A stretch of 64,000 bases of DNA, taken from Saccharothrix luteola. Lineage in GTDB: Bacteria > Actinomycetota > Actinomycetes > Mycobacteriales > Pseudonocardiaceae. Shown piece after piece: positions 52,252 through 61,478 of this stretch. Every line of letters starts with the position of its first letter. Within the stretch, counting starts at the first letter, position 1. Made by a program: the position numbers and the translations under genes. The stretch lies in contig NZ_JAJHUO010000015.1 in NCBI RefSeq assembly GCF_020859565.1, forward strand, positions 124,001 to 188,000, read 5' to 3'. The notes beneath the pieces are model-generated. The model saw only the letters and a list, made by a program, of their open reading frames with translations, did not search any database and was not told where the DNA came from.

Positions 52252-53707
52252 GGCCGAGCCGTTCCCGCGCGCGGTGCTCGACGTGCTCGAGACCGCCGGG
52301 GGCCGGCCGGTGTTCGAACACGGCACGCGCGTGGTGACCGGCGCGGAGATGCTCGACCTCGTCTCGCGGATCGCCGCCGGTTTGCGCGGGCGAGGTCTGG
52401 GTCCGGGTGACGGCGTCGCGCTCCTGCTCGGCGTCAACCCGGAGGCGTTCGCCACGATCCTCGCCGCGCACGCGGTGGGCGCGAGGGTGCTGGGCGTGCG
52501 GCCGGGCCTGCCCGACGACCAGGTGCGCCACCTGCTCGGCCTCGACGTCGCCGCGGTGATCACCGACTCGGACGACACGATCGCGCCCGAATCGGGGACC
52601 CCCGTGCTGACCGTCGACTCGTTGCGCGAGACCCGTGCCGACGGTCGGCTCCGGTGCGCCGGCCGGCCCTCGGACGTCGCCCGGCTGATCCACACCAGCG
52701 GCAGCACGGGCGCGCCCAAGGCCTGCGCGCAGACCTACGCCGCGATGACCTCCGCGTGGACCGCCCGACCGGACGCGTGGCCGCCCGCGATCCGCGAGCT
52801 GGCCTCCCGGCTGGACCGCTTCCTGGTGTTCGGGTCGCTGTCGAGCCAGGTGATGTTCGAGTACGCGGTCGTGGCGATCACCGCCGGCGGCACGGCGGTC
52901 GTCGCCGACCGGCCCGTGTTCCCCGAGGCGATCACCCGCCACCGGGCTTCGGCGAGCGTGTTCACCGTGCCGCGGTTGACGAAGCTCGTCGCCGCGCAGC
53001 GCCGCGCACCGGCCGACCTGTCGTCGTTGCGGGCGCTGATGGTGTCCGGATCGCCGCTGACGGCCGACCGGCACCGCGAGGCGCTGGACGTGCTCGGGCC
53101 GGTCGTGTTCCAGGGCTACGGCCAGACCGAGACGGGCATGATCTCGATGGCGACCCCGGCCGACCCGCCCGGCACGGTGGGGATACCGCCCGCCGCCGTG
53201 CACGTCGAGGTCCGTGACGCGGACGGCGCACCCGTGCCGCCAGAGGTCGACGGGGAGCTGTTCGTCCGCACGCCGGCGCAGGCCGGCGCGTACTGGGCGG
53301 ACCCGGAGCGGTCGGCCGAGGTGTTCGCCGACGGCCTGGTGCGCACCCGCGACCTCGGCCACCTCGACGCCGACGGCCACCTGCACCTGACCGGCCGGAC
53401 CAGGGACGTGGTGATCGTCAACGCGAACCTGCACTACGTGGGCCCGATCGAGCGGGTCGTCGCCGAGCACCCGGACGTCGCCGAGGCGTACGTGGTCGCC
53501 GTGCCGGACGAGGACACCGGCGAGGCGGTGCACGCGTTCGTCGTGCCGACCGCAGACCGCGCGCCCGACCTCGCGGCCCTGCGCGCGCTGGTGACCGACC
53601 GGCTGGGCGCCGCGTGCGCGCCGGTGGCCGTGACCGTGATCGAAGAACCGCCGCTCGCACCGAGCGGCAAGCCGGACAAGCGCCTGCTGTCCCCCACCCG
53701 GACGTGA
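52238..53707 (+). CDS. ANL-superfamily acyl-adenylating ligase
   Basis: This 489-residue AMP-forming ligase has P-loop LIHTSGSTGAPKA (about 150-162), the A5 motif GYGQTETGM, A7 RTRDLG, A8 GRTRDVVIVNANLHYVGPIERV and the catalytic Lys region PLAPSGKPDKRLL (A10). It starts at TTG 52238 with AAGGA upstream, overlapping the preceding flavoprotein gene. It would activate an acid as an acyl-AMP for CoA, amine or amino-acid transfer. No carrier protein is encoded nearby. A cinnamate-type acid from the neighbouring lyase is a reasonable, unproven substrate. Confidence 0.87.
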   Translation: MPAREAEPFPRAVLDVLETAGGRPVFEHGTRVVTGAEMLDLVSRIAAGLRGRGLGPGDGVALLLGVNPEAFATILAAHAVGARVLGVRPGLPDDQVRHLLGLDVAAVITDSDDTIAPESGTPVLTVDSLRETRADGRLRCAGRPSDVARLIHTSGSTGAPKACAQTYAAMTSAWTARPDAWPPAIRELASRLDRFLVFGSLSSQVMFEYAVVAITAGGTAVVADRPVFPEAITRHRASASVFTVPRLTKLVAAQRRAPADLSSLRALMVSGSPLTADRHREALDVLGPVVFQGYGQTETGMISMATPADPPGTVGIPPAAVHVEVRDADGAPVPPEVDGELFVRTPAQAGAYWADPERSAEVFADGLVRTRDLGHLDADGHLHLTGRTRDVVIVNANLHYVGPIERVVAEHPDVAEAYVVAVPDEDTGEAVHAFVVPTADRAPDLAALRALVTDRLGAACAPVAVTVIEEPPLAPSGKPDKRLLSPTRT

Positions 53708-53717
53708 GGAGAAAGAC

Positions 53718-55301
53718 GTGCCCAGCGAGGTTTCCACGGAGTGTCTCGTGATCGGCGCCGGCCCGGCGGGGCTCCAGGCGTCCTACCTGCTGTCCCGCGC
53801 CGGGCGGGACCACCTGGTGCTGGAGGCCGGTGACGCCCCCGGCGCGTTCTTCACCCGCTTCCCCCGCCACCGCACCCTGATCTCGATCAACAAGCCGAAC
53901 ACCGGGTGGGACGACCCCGAGCTCAACCTGCGCACCGACTGGAACTCGCTGCTGTCCGACGACCCGTCGCTGCTGTTCACCGGCTACACGCCGCGCTACT
54001 TCCCGCACGCCGACGACATGGTCCGCTACCTGGCCGACTTCGCCGCCGCGCACGACCTGCCGATCCGCTACGGCGCGTCGGTGGTCGAGGTGACCAGGCC
54101 GGACGACTTCGTGGTGCGCGACCGCAACGGCGACACCTACCGGGCACGTCGGCTCATCGTGGCCACCGGTGTGTCCAAGTCGTACGTGGCGCCGATCGAG
54201 GGGGCGGAGCTCGCCGAGCGGTACGACGAGGTGTCGGTGGACCCCGCCGACTTCACCGGACAGAGGGTGCTGATCGTCGGTCGCGGCAACTCGGCGTTCG
54301 AGACCGCCGACAACCTGATCGAGACCGCGTCGGTCATCCACGTCGCCGGGCCCGGCTCGCTGAAGCTGGCGTGGCAGACGCACTTCGTCGGCCACCTGCG
54401 CGCGGTCAACAACAACTTCCTCGACACCTACCAGCTCAAGTCGCAGAACGCGCTGCTGGACGGCCGGGTGCTGGACATCCGCCGCGACGGCGACGGTTTC
54501 CTGGTGCGGGTCGCCTTCGTGCGGGTCGCCGAGCGGGTCAAGGAGATCCGCTACGACCGGGTGATCATGGCGACCGGGTTCCGGTTCGACGCGTCGATCT
54601 TCGCGCCCGAGTGCCGTCCCCGGCTCACGATCAACGACCGCTTCCCGGACCAGACCGCCGCCTGGGAGTCGGTGAACGTGCCCGACCTGTTCTTCGCCGG
54701 CACCATCACGCAGGCCAGGGACTTCAAGAAGTCGACGAGCGGGTTCATCCACGGCTTCCGGTACGGGGTGCGGGCGCTGCACCACATCATGGAGCACCGC
54801 TACCACGGGGTCGCGTGGCCGAGCCGGGACCTCTCCCCCACCCCCGACGCGGTGGCCGACGCGGTCATCGAGCGGGTGAACCGCACCTCGGCGTTGTGGC
54901 AGCTGTTCGCGTTCATGGCGGACGCGGTGCTGGTCGGGTCGGACGGCGCGCTGCGCTACGCCGAGGAGGTGCCGCTGGCCCACCTGCACGAGGCGGTCGG
55001 CCGCGGCGACTTCGGCGACGTCGAGTCCTACCTGGCGGTGACGCTGGAGTACGGCGCGGACCACGACCAGGTCAACCCGTTCGACGTCACGGCGGGCCGG
55101 GTGTCCCAAGAGGACACCAGCGGGCTCGACGGCCGCTACCTGCACCCGGTGGTCCGGCACTTCCGCGGTGGGACGTTGCTCGACGAGCACCACCTCACCG
55201 AGAACCTCGAGAACGAGTGGGACAGCGAGGACGTGCACCGGGCGCCGCTGCTGGCGTTCCTGCACGCCCGGCTGGACCGGACCGCCGTGGGTTCACCGTG
55301 A
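53718..55301 (+). CDS. FAD/NAD(P)-dependent flavoprotein (paralogue 2; FOXRED2-like family)
   Basis: This 527-residue protein is closely similar to the paralogue at 50701 along its full length (for example FFTRFPRHRTLISINKPNTGW and DWNSLLSDDPSLLFT, against FFTRYPRHRTLISINKVHTGY and DWNSLLTDDPELLFT). It keeps both nucleotide-binding motifs (GAGPAG, VLIVGRGNSAFETADNL). GTG 53718 has GAGGAG at 53706-53711. The pair flanking the ligase suggests duplication followed by a split of function, e.g. two oxidations on one scaffold or a heterodimer. Confidence 0.85.
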   Translation: MPSEVSTECLVIGAGPAGLQASYLLSRAGRDHLVLEAGDAPGAFFTRFPRHRTLISINKPNTGWDDPELNLRTDWNSLLSDDPSLLFTGYTPRYFPHADDMVRYLADFAAAHDLPIRYGASVVEVTRPDDFVVRDRNGDTYRARRLIVATGVSKSYVAPIEGAELAERYDEVSVDPADFTGQRVLIVGRGNSAFETADNLIETASVIHVAGPGSLKLAWQTHFVGHLRAVNNNFLDTYQLKSQNALLDGRVLDIRRDGDGFLVRVAFVRVAERVKEIRYDRVIMATGFRFDASIFAPECRPRLTINDRFPDQTAAWESVNVPDLFFAGTITQARDFKKSTSGFIHGFRYGVRALHHIMEHRYHGVAWPSRDLSPTPDAVADAVIERVNRTSALWQLFAFMADAVLVGSDGALRYAEEVPLAHLHEAVGRGDFGDVESYLAVTLEYGADHDQVNPFDVTAGRVSQEDTSGLDGRYLHPVVRHFRGGTLLDEHHLTENLENEWDSEDVHRAPLLAFLHARLDRTAVGSP

Positions 55302-56389
55302 GCAGCGGGCTCGCGCGGTTGCACGAGCAGGCCCGCGCGGTGCTCGACCCCGTGCACTACGACTACTACGCGGGCGGGGTCGGCGACGAGGTGGTGCTCG
55401 GGGAGAACGAGGCGGCGTTCGGCCGCCTGGCCCTGCTGCCGAGGGTGCTGCGCGGGCGGGCGACCCGGGACCTCGGGGTCGACCTGCCCGGCGGTCGCCT
55501 CGCCCTGCCGGTGCTGATCGCGCCGACCGCGTTCCACCGGCTCGCGCACCCGGACGGTGAGCTGGCGACCGCGCGGGCCGCGGCGGCGGCGCGGACGGTG
55601 CTGGTGTCCGGGATGGCCTCGACGGTGGCGATCGGCGAGGTGGCGGCGGCGGCGCGGTCGGTCGACGCGGACGCGTCCGTCTGGTTCCAGCTCTACCTGC
55701 AACCCGACGACGACGTGACGGACTGCCTGGTGCACCGGGCGGAACGGGCCGGCTGCACGGCGCTGGTGGTGACCGCCGACTCCCCGGTGTTCGGCCGGCA
55801 CCGCCGCGACGCCGAGCACGGCTTCCACGACCTGCCCGCCGGGCTGGCGGCGGAGAACATGCGCGACCTGCCCGGTGGCCCGCCGGGCGGCGTGCGGGAC
55901 ATCGAGATGTCGCCGTCGGTGTCGTGGGCGCACCTGGACCGGCTGCGGGAGCTGACGTCGTTGCCGTTGTGGCTCAAGGGCGTGCTCCACCCGCGCGACG
56001 CGGTGCTCGCGGTCGAGCACGGGGTGGCCGGGATCGTGGTGTCCAACCACGGTGGCCGCCAGTCCGACCTCGCGCCGGCGGCGGTCGAGGCGTTGCCCGC
56101 GGTGGTCGACGCGGTGGCGGGCCGGGTGCCGGTGGTGCTGGACGGCGGTGTCCGGCGCGGCGGTGACGTGGCCGTGGCGCTCGCGCTGGGCGCGTCGGCG
56201 GTGGGTGTCGGCAGGCCGGTGCTGTGGGGTCTGGCCGCGGCCGGCGAGGCCGGCGTGTCCCGGGTGCTCGACGTGCTGCGCGACGAGTTCGACCACGTCC
56301 TCGCGCTGTGCGGCGGGCGTGACCTGACCGACCTGACCCGGGACCTGGTGGTCGCGCGCGGGACGGGGGTGTCCGCGCGGTGTGGGTGA
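55298..56389 (+). CDS. FMN-dependent alpha-hydroxy acid oxidase/dehydrogenase
   Basis: This 363-residue TIM-barrel flavoenzyme starts at GTG 55298 in a GTGA overlap. Catalytic residues fit the glycolate/lactate/mandelate oxidase family: Tyr24 in YDYYAGG, WFQLYLQ, the Lys of LKGVL, His251 and Arg254 in SNHGGRQ, and the FMN phosphate site VVLDGGVRRGGDVAVALALGASAVGVGRPVLWG. It oxidises an L-2-hydroxy acid to a 2-oxo acid. Within this operon it may act on an aryl hydroxy acid such as a mandelate- or phenyllactate-type intermediate. Confidence 0.9.
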   Translation: MSSGLARLHEQARAVLDPVHYDYYAGGVGDEVVLGENEAAFGRLALLPRVLRGRATRDLGVDLPGGRLALPVLIAPTAFHRLAHPDGELATARAAAAARTVLVSGMASTVAIGEVAAAARSVDADASVWFQLYLQPDDDVTDCLVHRAERAGCTALVVTADSPVFGRHRRDAEHGFHDLPAGLAAENMRDLPGGPPGGVRDIEMSPSVSWAHLDRLRELTSLPLWLKGVLHPRDAVLAVEHGVAGIVVSNHGGRQSDLAPAAVEALPAVVDAVAGRVPVVLDGGVRRGGDVAVALALGASAVGVGRPVLWGLAAAGEAGVSRVLDVLRDEFDHVLALCGGRDLTDLTRDLVVARGTGVSARCG

Positions 56390-57771
56390 CCGGGCTGCTC
56401 GCCGCCGCGGTCGTGCTGACCGCGCCGCGCTGGCTGCCGGCGCGGGTGGTCGCTCTGCGCGCCAAGGTGTTCGAGAAGGTCAACGGGGACAACGCGGTGA
56501 TGTTCCCCAACGCCGCCGTCGGGCCGGACCGGTTCCAGGAGGTCTACAGCCACCCCGCCGCGAACGGCCGCAGCCGCGGCGCCGGGCTGTCGGACCTGTT
56601 CTGGTACTGGCTCTCCCCCGGACCCGAGGTGCACCAAGAGCACCTGGAGGCCGGCCCGCGCTACGAGGACGTGGCCCGCACCACGCGCGCGCTGCTGGCC
56701 GGGCCGGGTGACGTGCTGTCGGCGACGGCGGCCCGCTGCACCGGCCGGGTGCTCGACGAGGTGCTCACCGGGCGGGTCACGCTGGTGCGGCTGCGCGACC
56801 TGATGATGCCGGTGTGGGCGGAGTACTTCTACGAGCTGGTGTTCGGCGAGCCGTGCCCCCGCGAGGCGCGTGACCTGATCGTGGGGCACGCCGACGACGT
56901 GGTGACGTCGTTGAAGTGCACGGGGCTGCGCCACCCGGCCCGGCGGGCGCGGCTGACCCGCTACCTGGCCCGGCGGGTCGCGGCGGGCGACGTGCGGCGG
57001 CCGTTGCCGGCGAGCCTGTCGCCCACCGAGCAGGTGCACTACCTCCAGGGCACGTTCTTCAACACGGGCGTGGTCCAGATGTCCGAGGCGATGGCGCACC
57101 TGCTGCTCGCGCTGGCGCAGCACCCGCGCGTGGCGGCCCGGCTCGCGGCCGACGAGAGCTACTTCACCCACGTCCTGGACGAGACCATGCGGCTCTACCC
57201 GCTGTTCGGCATCGCGCACCGCGTCACCACCGGGGACATCGAGCTGGACGAGCGCACCACGCTGCCCGCGGGTTCGGTGCTGTGCTTCAGCTATCCCGAC
57301 TACCACGCCACCGGCCACGCGCGCCCGGAGGTGTTCGACCCGGACCGCTGGGAGGAGGTCCGGGTCCGCACGGCGCACCACATCCCGTTCGGCGTCGCCG
57401 CCAACCGGCCGTGCCCGGCGTGGCGGTTGTCCCCGCTGGCGCTGCGCGGCGCGACCGGCGAGGTGCTGCGCCGCGTGACGCCGCACTCGACGGTCAGGCA
57501 CACCCGGTCGTTGCCCAGCCGCGGCCCGTGCCTGCTGGTCCGGGCCGACCAACCGCTGCCGCCGCGCCGCCTCGCCGTGCTCGGCGCGTTCCTGCGGGTG
57601 CGGGACCGGTGGGAGGACGTGTGGCGCAGCGTCGTCCAGCTCGTGCTCGGCACGGTCATGGTCCTGCACGCCCACCGGCTGCGGTTGGCCGGGCGCTACT
57701 TCGACACGCACGACACCCAGGGTCGTCCGCTGCGGCGAGAGCCGCCTTCCACCCAGGAGATCACCGAGTGA
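56380..57771 (+). CDS. Membrane-anchored atypical cytochrome P450
   Basis: This 463-residue protein overlaps the oxidase gene by 10 nt. It has an N-terminal hydrophobic anchor (residues 1-16, VWVTGLLAAAVVLTAP), ExxR as E268-TMR, and a heme loop IPFGVAANRPCPAW with the thiolate at C345. The I-helix motif AGx(D/E)T is replaced by GTFFNTGVVQ (about 224-233), so the usual acid-alcohol pair for O2 activation is missing. About 118 residues follow the Cys, longer than normal. It may use a peroxide or carry out a dehydration or rearrangement. Confidence 0.78.
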   Translation: MWVTGLLAAAVVLTAPRWLPARVVALRAKVFEKVNGDNAVMFPNAAVGPDRFQEVYSHPAANGRSRGAGLSDLFWYWLSPGPEVHQEHLEAGPRYEDVARTTRALLAGPGDVLSATAARCTGRVLDEVLTGRVTLVRLRDLMMPVWAEYFYELVFGEPCPREARDLIVGHADDVVTSLKCTGLRHPARRARLTRYLARRVAAGDVRRPLPASLSPTEQVHYLQGTFFNTGVVQMSEAMAHLLLALAQHPRVAARLAADESYFTHVLDETMRLYPLFGIAHRVTTGDIELDERTTLPAGSVLCFSYPDYHATGHARPEVFDPDRWEEVRVRTAHHIPFGVAANRPCPAWRLSPLALRGATGEVLRRVTPHSTVRHTRSLPSRGPCLLVRADQPLPPRRLAVLGAFLRVRDRWEDVWRSVVQLVLGTVMVLHAHRLRLAGRYFDTHDTQGRPLRREPPSTQEITE

Positions 57772-59054
57772 ACCAGATCCAGTTCGCGTTGAAGGTGTTC
57801 GCCGCGCTCGCGGTCGTGCTCGCCGCGACCACGTTGTGCGGGCGCATCGCCATGGCGGTCAAGCAGCCCAGAGTGGTCGGCGAGATGGTCGCCGGCGTCC
57901 TGCTCGGGCCGGCCCTGCTGGGCGCCGTGGCGCCGGGGGTGCAGGCCCAGCTCTTCCCCACGGACGTCAAGGACACCCTGTACGTGCTGAGCACGATCGG
58001 GTTGACCTTCTACATGTTCCTGGTCGGGTCCTCGCTCGACCACGGCCTGGCCGCCGGGCGGAACATGCGGCGGGCGTCGGCGCTCGCGGTGTCGGGCATC
58101 GTGCCGACGTTCGCGCTGGGCGCGGCCGTGGCGGCGCTGTTCTTCGGCTCGCTGAGCCCGGACGGCACGACCCGGTGGGAGTTCATGCTCTTCGTCGGCG
58201 GCGCGCTGTCGATCACCGCGTTCCCGATGCTGGCGCGGATCCTCCAGGAGCGCGGGATCGCGAACACGCCCATCGGCGGCCTCACGCTGGTCGCGGCGGC
58301 GATCGACGACGCGGCGGCGTGGGTGATCCTGGCGGTGATCATCGCGGTCGCGGCGGCGGGCAGCCCGTTCGACGCGGTGGGCACGGTGGCGGGCGCGGCG
58401 GTGTTCGCGCTGCTGATGCTCACGGTGGGGCGCAACCTGTTCGCCCGGCTGGGCGCGCGGGTGGAGCGCGAGGGCCGGATGAGCCGCGACGTGATGGCGG
58501 TCGTGCTGCTCGTCGTCCTGCTGGCGGGGTGGTTCACCGACTACATCGGCGTGTTCTCCGTGTTCGGCGGGTTCATCACGGGCTTGGCGATGCCGCAGTC
58601 GGCGATCGTGCGCCGGGAGCTGGAGACCCGGCTCACGGACTTGAACTCCATCCTGCTGCTGCCGGTGTTCTTCGCGTTCAGCGGGTTGAACACGCAGGTG
58701 TCCGGCTTCGGCGCGGGCGGCGGCCTGTGGTGGCCGCTCGCGGTGATCATGGCGGTCGCGTTCGCGGGCAAGTACCTCGGCTGCGCGGTGGTGGTGCGCG
58801 CCCAGGGCTTCTCGTGGCGCTACGCGTCGGCGGTCGGCGGGCTGATGAACGCGCGTGGGCTGATGATCCTGATCTTCATCAACATCGGCCTGGCGCACGA
58901 CATGGTGACCCCGGAGTTGTTCGCGATCCTCGTCGCGGTCGCGATCGTGACCACGGCCGCCGCGATGCCGATCTACCGGGCGTCCCTGCCCGAGAGCCTG
59001 GAGCGCGGCGCGACCGACTTCATACCGCCCGCGGTGCCCGCGTCGAACAACTGA
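57768..59054 (+). CDS. CPA2-family cation:proton antiporter (KefB-like membrane domain)
   Basis: This 428-residue membrane protein has about 11-12 transmembrane helices. CPA2 motifs seen are QPRVVGEMVAGVLLGPALLG, FVGGALSITAFPMLARIL and AAIDDAAAWVIL, the last two with the paired ion-binding acidic residues typical of Na+/H+ exchangers. There is no TrkA-N or UspA domain. GTG 57768 overlaps the P450 stop (GTGA), with CAGGAG 11 bases upstream. As the last operon gene it may export the product or protect against pH or ion stress caused by it. Confidence 0.88.
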   Translation: MNQIQFALKVFAALAVVLAATTLCGRIAMAVKQPRVVGEMVAGVLLGPALLGAVAPGVQAQLFPTDVKDTLYVLSTIGLTFYMFLVGSSLDHGLAAGRNMRRASALAVSGIVPTFALGAAVAALFFGSLSPDGTTRWEFMLFVGGALSITAFPMLARILQERGIANTPIGGLTLVAAAIDDAAAWVILAVIIAVAAAGSPFDAVGTVAGAAVFALLMLTVGRNLFARLGARVEREGRMSRDVMAVVLLVVLLAGWFTDYIGVFSVFGGFITGLAMPQSAIVRRELETRLTDLNSILLLPVFFAFSGLNTQVSGFGAGGGLWWPLAVIMAVAFAGKYLGCAVVVRAQGFSWRYASAVGGLMNARGLMILIFINIGLAHDMVTPELFAILVAVAIVTTAAAMPIYRASLPESLERGATDFIPPAVPASNN

Positions 59055-59070
59055 GGCTCACCCCGTGGTG

Positions 59071-59098
59071 GGAGCCGCCGTCGGCGGACGGCGGCTCC
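59071..59098 (+). terminator. Terminator hairpin at end of flavoprotein-P450-antiporter operon
   Basis: GGAGCCGCCGTC at 59071-59082, loop GGCG, and exact complement at 59087-59098 give a perfect 12-bp stem 16 bp after the antiporter stop. This marks the operon end. Confidence 0.7.
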
Positions 59099-59276
59099 TC
59101 GCCCTCCCGGTCGAGCCCTGCACCGGTCGTACCGCGCGGTCCACGCTCCCCGTGCCGATCCGGACCGGACCACCCCGTCGGGAAGCGACGTGCCGCGATC
59201 GTGGGCCGACCGGTGATCAGACGCGACAGGACGTCTGCGGCCGGCCCTCTGAGCCGGGCCGGCCGCGCGCGAACCG

Positions 59277-61478
59277 CTACGCCGACCGCCGACCGCCGGC
59301 ACCCGCCGGCGTCCCGGTCTCCGCGAGACCGGCCAAGACCTGCGGCAACGGGCCCTGGTGCAGGACGCCGAGGCGCTGGGTGGCGCGGGTGAGCGCGACG
59401 TACAACTCGGCCGCGCCGCGCGGGCCCTCGGCGAGGATCCGCTCCGGCTCGACGACCAGGACGGCGTCGTACTCCAGGCCCTTCGTCTCCGACGCGGGCA
59501 CGGTGCCCGCCATGCCCACGGGCCCGATCACGACGCTGGTGCCCTCGCGACCGGCTTCGTCCCGGACGAACTCCTCGATGGCGGCCGGCAGCCCGTCCTC
59601 CGCGACCCGCCTCGACCACGGCCGCACGCCGCACGCGCGCACCGATTCCGGCGGCTGCACCGACGGCGCGAACTCGGCGAGCACGGCGGCGGCGACGGAC
59701 ATGATCTCCGCCGGCGTGCGGTAGTTCACCGTCAAGGCCCGGTAGACCCACCGGCCCGGCACGTACGGCTCCAGCATCGCGTCCCACGACGTCGCACCGG
59801 CCTCGGACCGGCGTTGCGCGAGGTCGCCGACCACCGTGAACGACCGGCCGGGGCAGCGCCGCATCAGCACCCGCCAGTCCATCTCGGACAGTTCCTGCGC
59901 CTCGTCGACCACGACGTGCCGGTAGGTCCAGTCCCGGTCGGCGGCGGCGCGCTCGACGAGTTCGCGCGTGTCGCGTTCGAGGACCCGGTCCGCCAGGTCC
60001 TCGGCGTACAGCAGGTCCGTGGCGTACAGGTGGTCCTCGTCGTCCATCGAGTCCTGGCGGCCGTGCAGGCTGTCGAGCACGCCCTCGGCGAACTCGGCCT
60101 CGGCCTTGCGCTGCCGCTCGGCGGTCCGGTCGGCCGCCTGGTCCCGGCCGAGCAGGTCGACCAGCTCGTCGAGCAACGGCACGTCCGACACCGTCCAGGC
60201 CTCGCCGTCGGCACGCCACAACGCCTGGTCGGCGCCGGCCGCCCGCAGCCGCTCGGGTGAGGTGTACAGCGACGCCAGGAGAGCGGCCGGCGTCAGGACC
60301 GGCCAGAGCTCGTCGAGCACGGCGACGAACCCGTCGTCCTCCGCGAGCTCCTTGACCAGGTCCGCCCGCATGCGTTCCCAGGCTTCCTTGTTGTCCCTGG
60401 TCAGCCAGTCCTTGCCGAGCCTGCCGATCGCCCGTTCGGTGAGCACGTAGGTGATGATCTCGCTGAACACCGCGCGGGCCTCGTTGTGCGGCAAGCCGCT
60501 CGCGCGCGCCTCGTCCCTGGCCCACTCCGCGGTGGCGGCGTCGATCCGCGCCCTGCCGCCGCCCAGTTCGAGCGTCACCGGCTCCTCCGGCAGCCGCTGC
60601 CGGTCGGCGACCGCCGCCTTCAGCACGTCCAGGATCTTCAGCGAGCCCTTGAGCCGGGCGGCCTCGGGCGTGTCGTCGGCCGTGACGCGCAGACCGGGCA
60701 CCAGGTCGCCCGGCGTCATGAACACCACGTCGGACTCGCCGAGCGACGGCAGCACGCGGCCGATGTGGTTCAGGAACGCCGGGTTGGGCCCGACGACCAG
60801 CACACCGTGCCGCTCCATCCGCTCGCGCTGGGTGTAGAGCAGGTACGCGACGCGGTGCAGCGCGACCACGGTCTTGCCCGTGCCCGGTCCGCCCTCGATC
60901 ACGAGCACGCCGGGGTGGTCGAGCCGGATGATCTCGTCCTGCTCGGCCTGGATCGTCGCCACGATGTCGCGCATGCCCTCGCCGCGCGGCGCGTTGACCG
61001 CCGCGAGCAGCGCCGCGTCACCCCGCTCGGCGCCATCGGGGCGACCGAGCACCTCGTCGGTGAAGTCGGCCACGTGCCGCCCGCGGGTGTGGAACTGGCG
61101 GCGCCGGCGCATGTTCTCCGGGTTCGCGGCGGTGGCGACGTAGAACGGCCGCGCCGCCGGCGCGCGCCAGTCGAGCAGCACCGGCTCGTACTCGTCGTCC
61201 TCGTCGAACAACCCGATCCGCCCGATGTACGAGCGCTCCCCCGTGAGGGTGTCCAACCGGCCGAAGCAGAGCCCGTTGTCGGCCACGTCCAGTCGCTTCG
61301 CCTCCTTGGCCAGCGTGCGCACTTCGACGTCGCGTTCCATGGGCGTGCCACCGGTGCCGCGCAGCGCCGCGTCGTACTCCGCCTTCACCCGCACGCGTTC
61401 GGCGTCCAGCCGTCGGTAGAGCCCGGCCACGTAGCCCCGCTCGGACCGCAGTTCGTCTTCGTACCCCTGAGTTGACAC
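59277..61478 (-). CDS. HelD-like/UvrD-family RNA polymerase-associated ATPase
   Basis: This 733-residue protein has an N-terminal coiled-coil start (about 1-65), GGPGTGKT Walker A at 196-203, and split UvrD-like 1A/2A motor segments (VVVDEAQELSEMDWRVLM, VNYRTPAEI, SETKGLEYDAVLVVEPE, LYVALTRATQRLGVL). This layout matches actinobacterial HelD proteins, which release stalled or rifamycin-bound RNA polymerase. ATG 61478 is preferred. A TTGACA and a GGGGCTT half-site lie on its strand at 61569-61578, but no full rifamycin-associated element was found. Confidence 0.87.
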   Translation of the reverse strand: MSTQGYEDELRSERGYVAGLYRRLDAERVRVKAEYDAALRGTGGTPMERDVEVRTLAKEAKRLDVADNGLCFGRLDTLTGERSYIGRIGLFDEDDEYEPVLLDWRAPAARPFYVATAANPENMRRRRQFHTRGRHVADFTDEVLGRPDGAERGDAALLAAVNAPRGEGMRDIVATIQAEQDEIIRLDHPGVLVIEGGPGTGKTVVALHRVAYLLYTQRERMERHGVLVVGPNPAFLNHIGRVLPSLGESDVVFMTPGDLVPGLRVTADDTPEAARLKGSLKILDVLKAAVADRQRLPEEPVTLELGGGRARIDAATAEWARDEARASGLPHNEARAVFSEIITYVLTERAIGRLGKDWLTRDNKEAWERMRADLVKELAEDDGFVAVLDELWPVLTPAALLASLYTSPERLRAAGADQALWRADGEAWTVSDVPLLDELVDLLGRDQAADRTAERQRKAEAEFAEGVLDSLHGRQDSMDDEDHLYATDLLYAEDLADRVLERDTRELVERAAADRDWTYRHVVVDEAQELSEMDWRVLMRRCPGRSFTVVGDLAQRRSEAGATSWDAMLEPYVPGRWVYRALTVNYRTPAEIMSVAAAVLAEFAPSVQPPESVRACGVRPWSRRVAEDGLPAAIEEFVRDEAGREGTSVVIGPVGMAGTVPASETKGLEYDAVLVVEPERILAEGPRGAAELYVALTRATQRLGVLHQGPLPQVLAGLAETGTPAGAGGRRSA

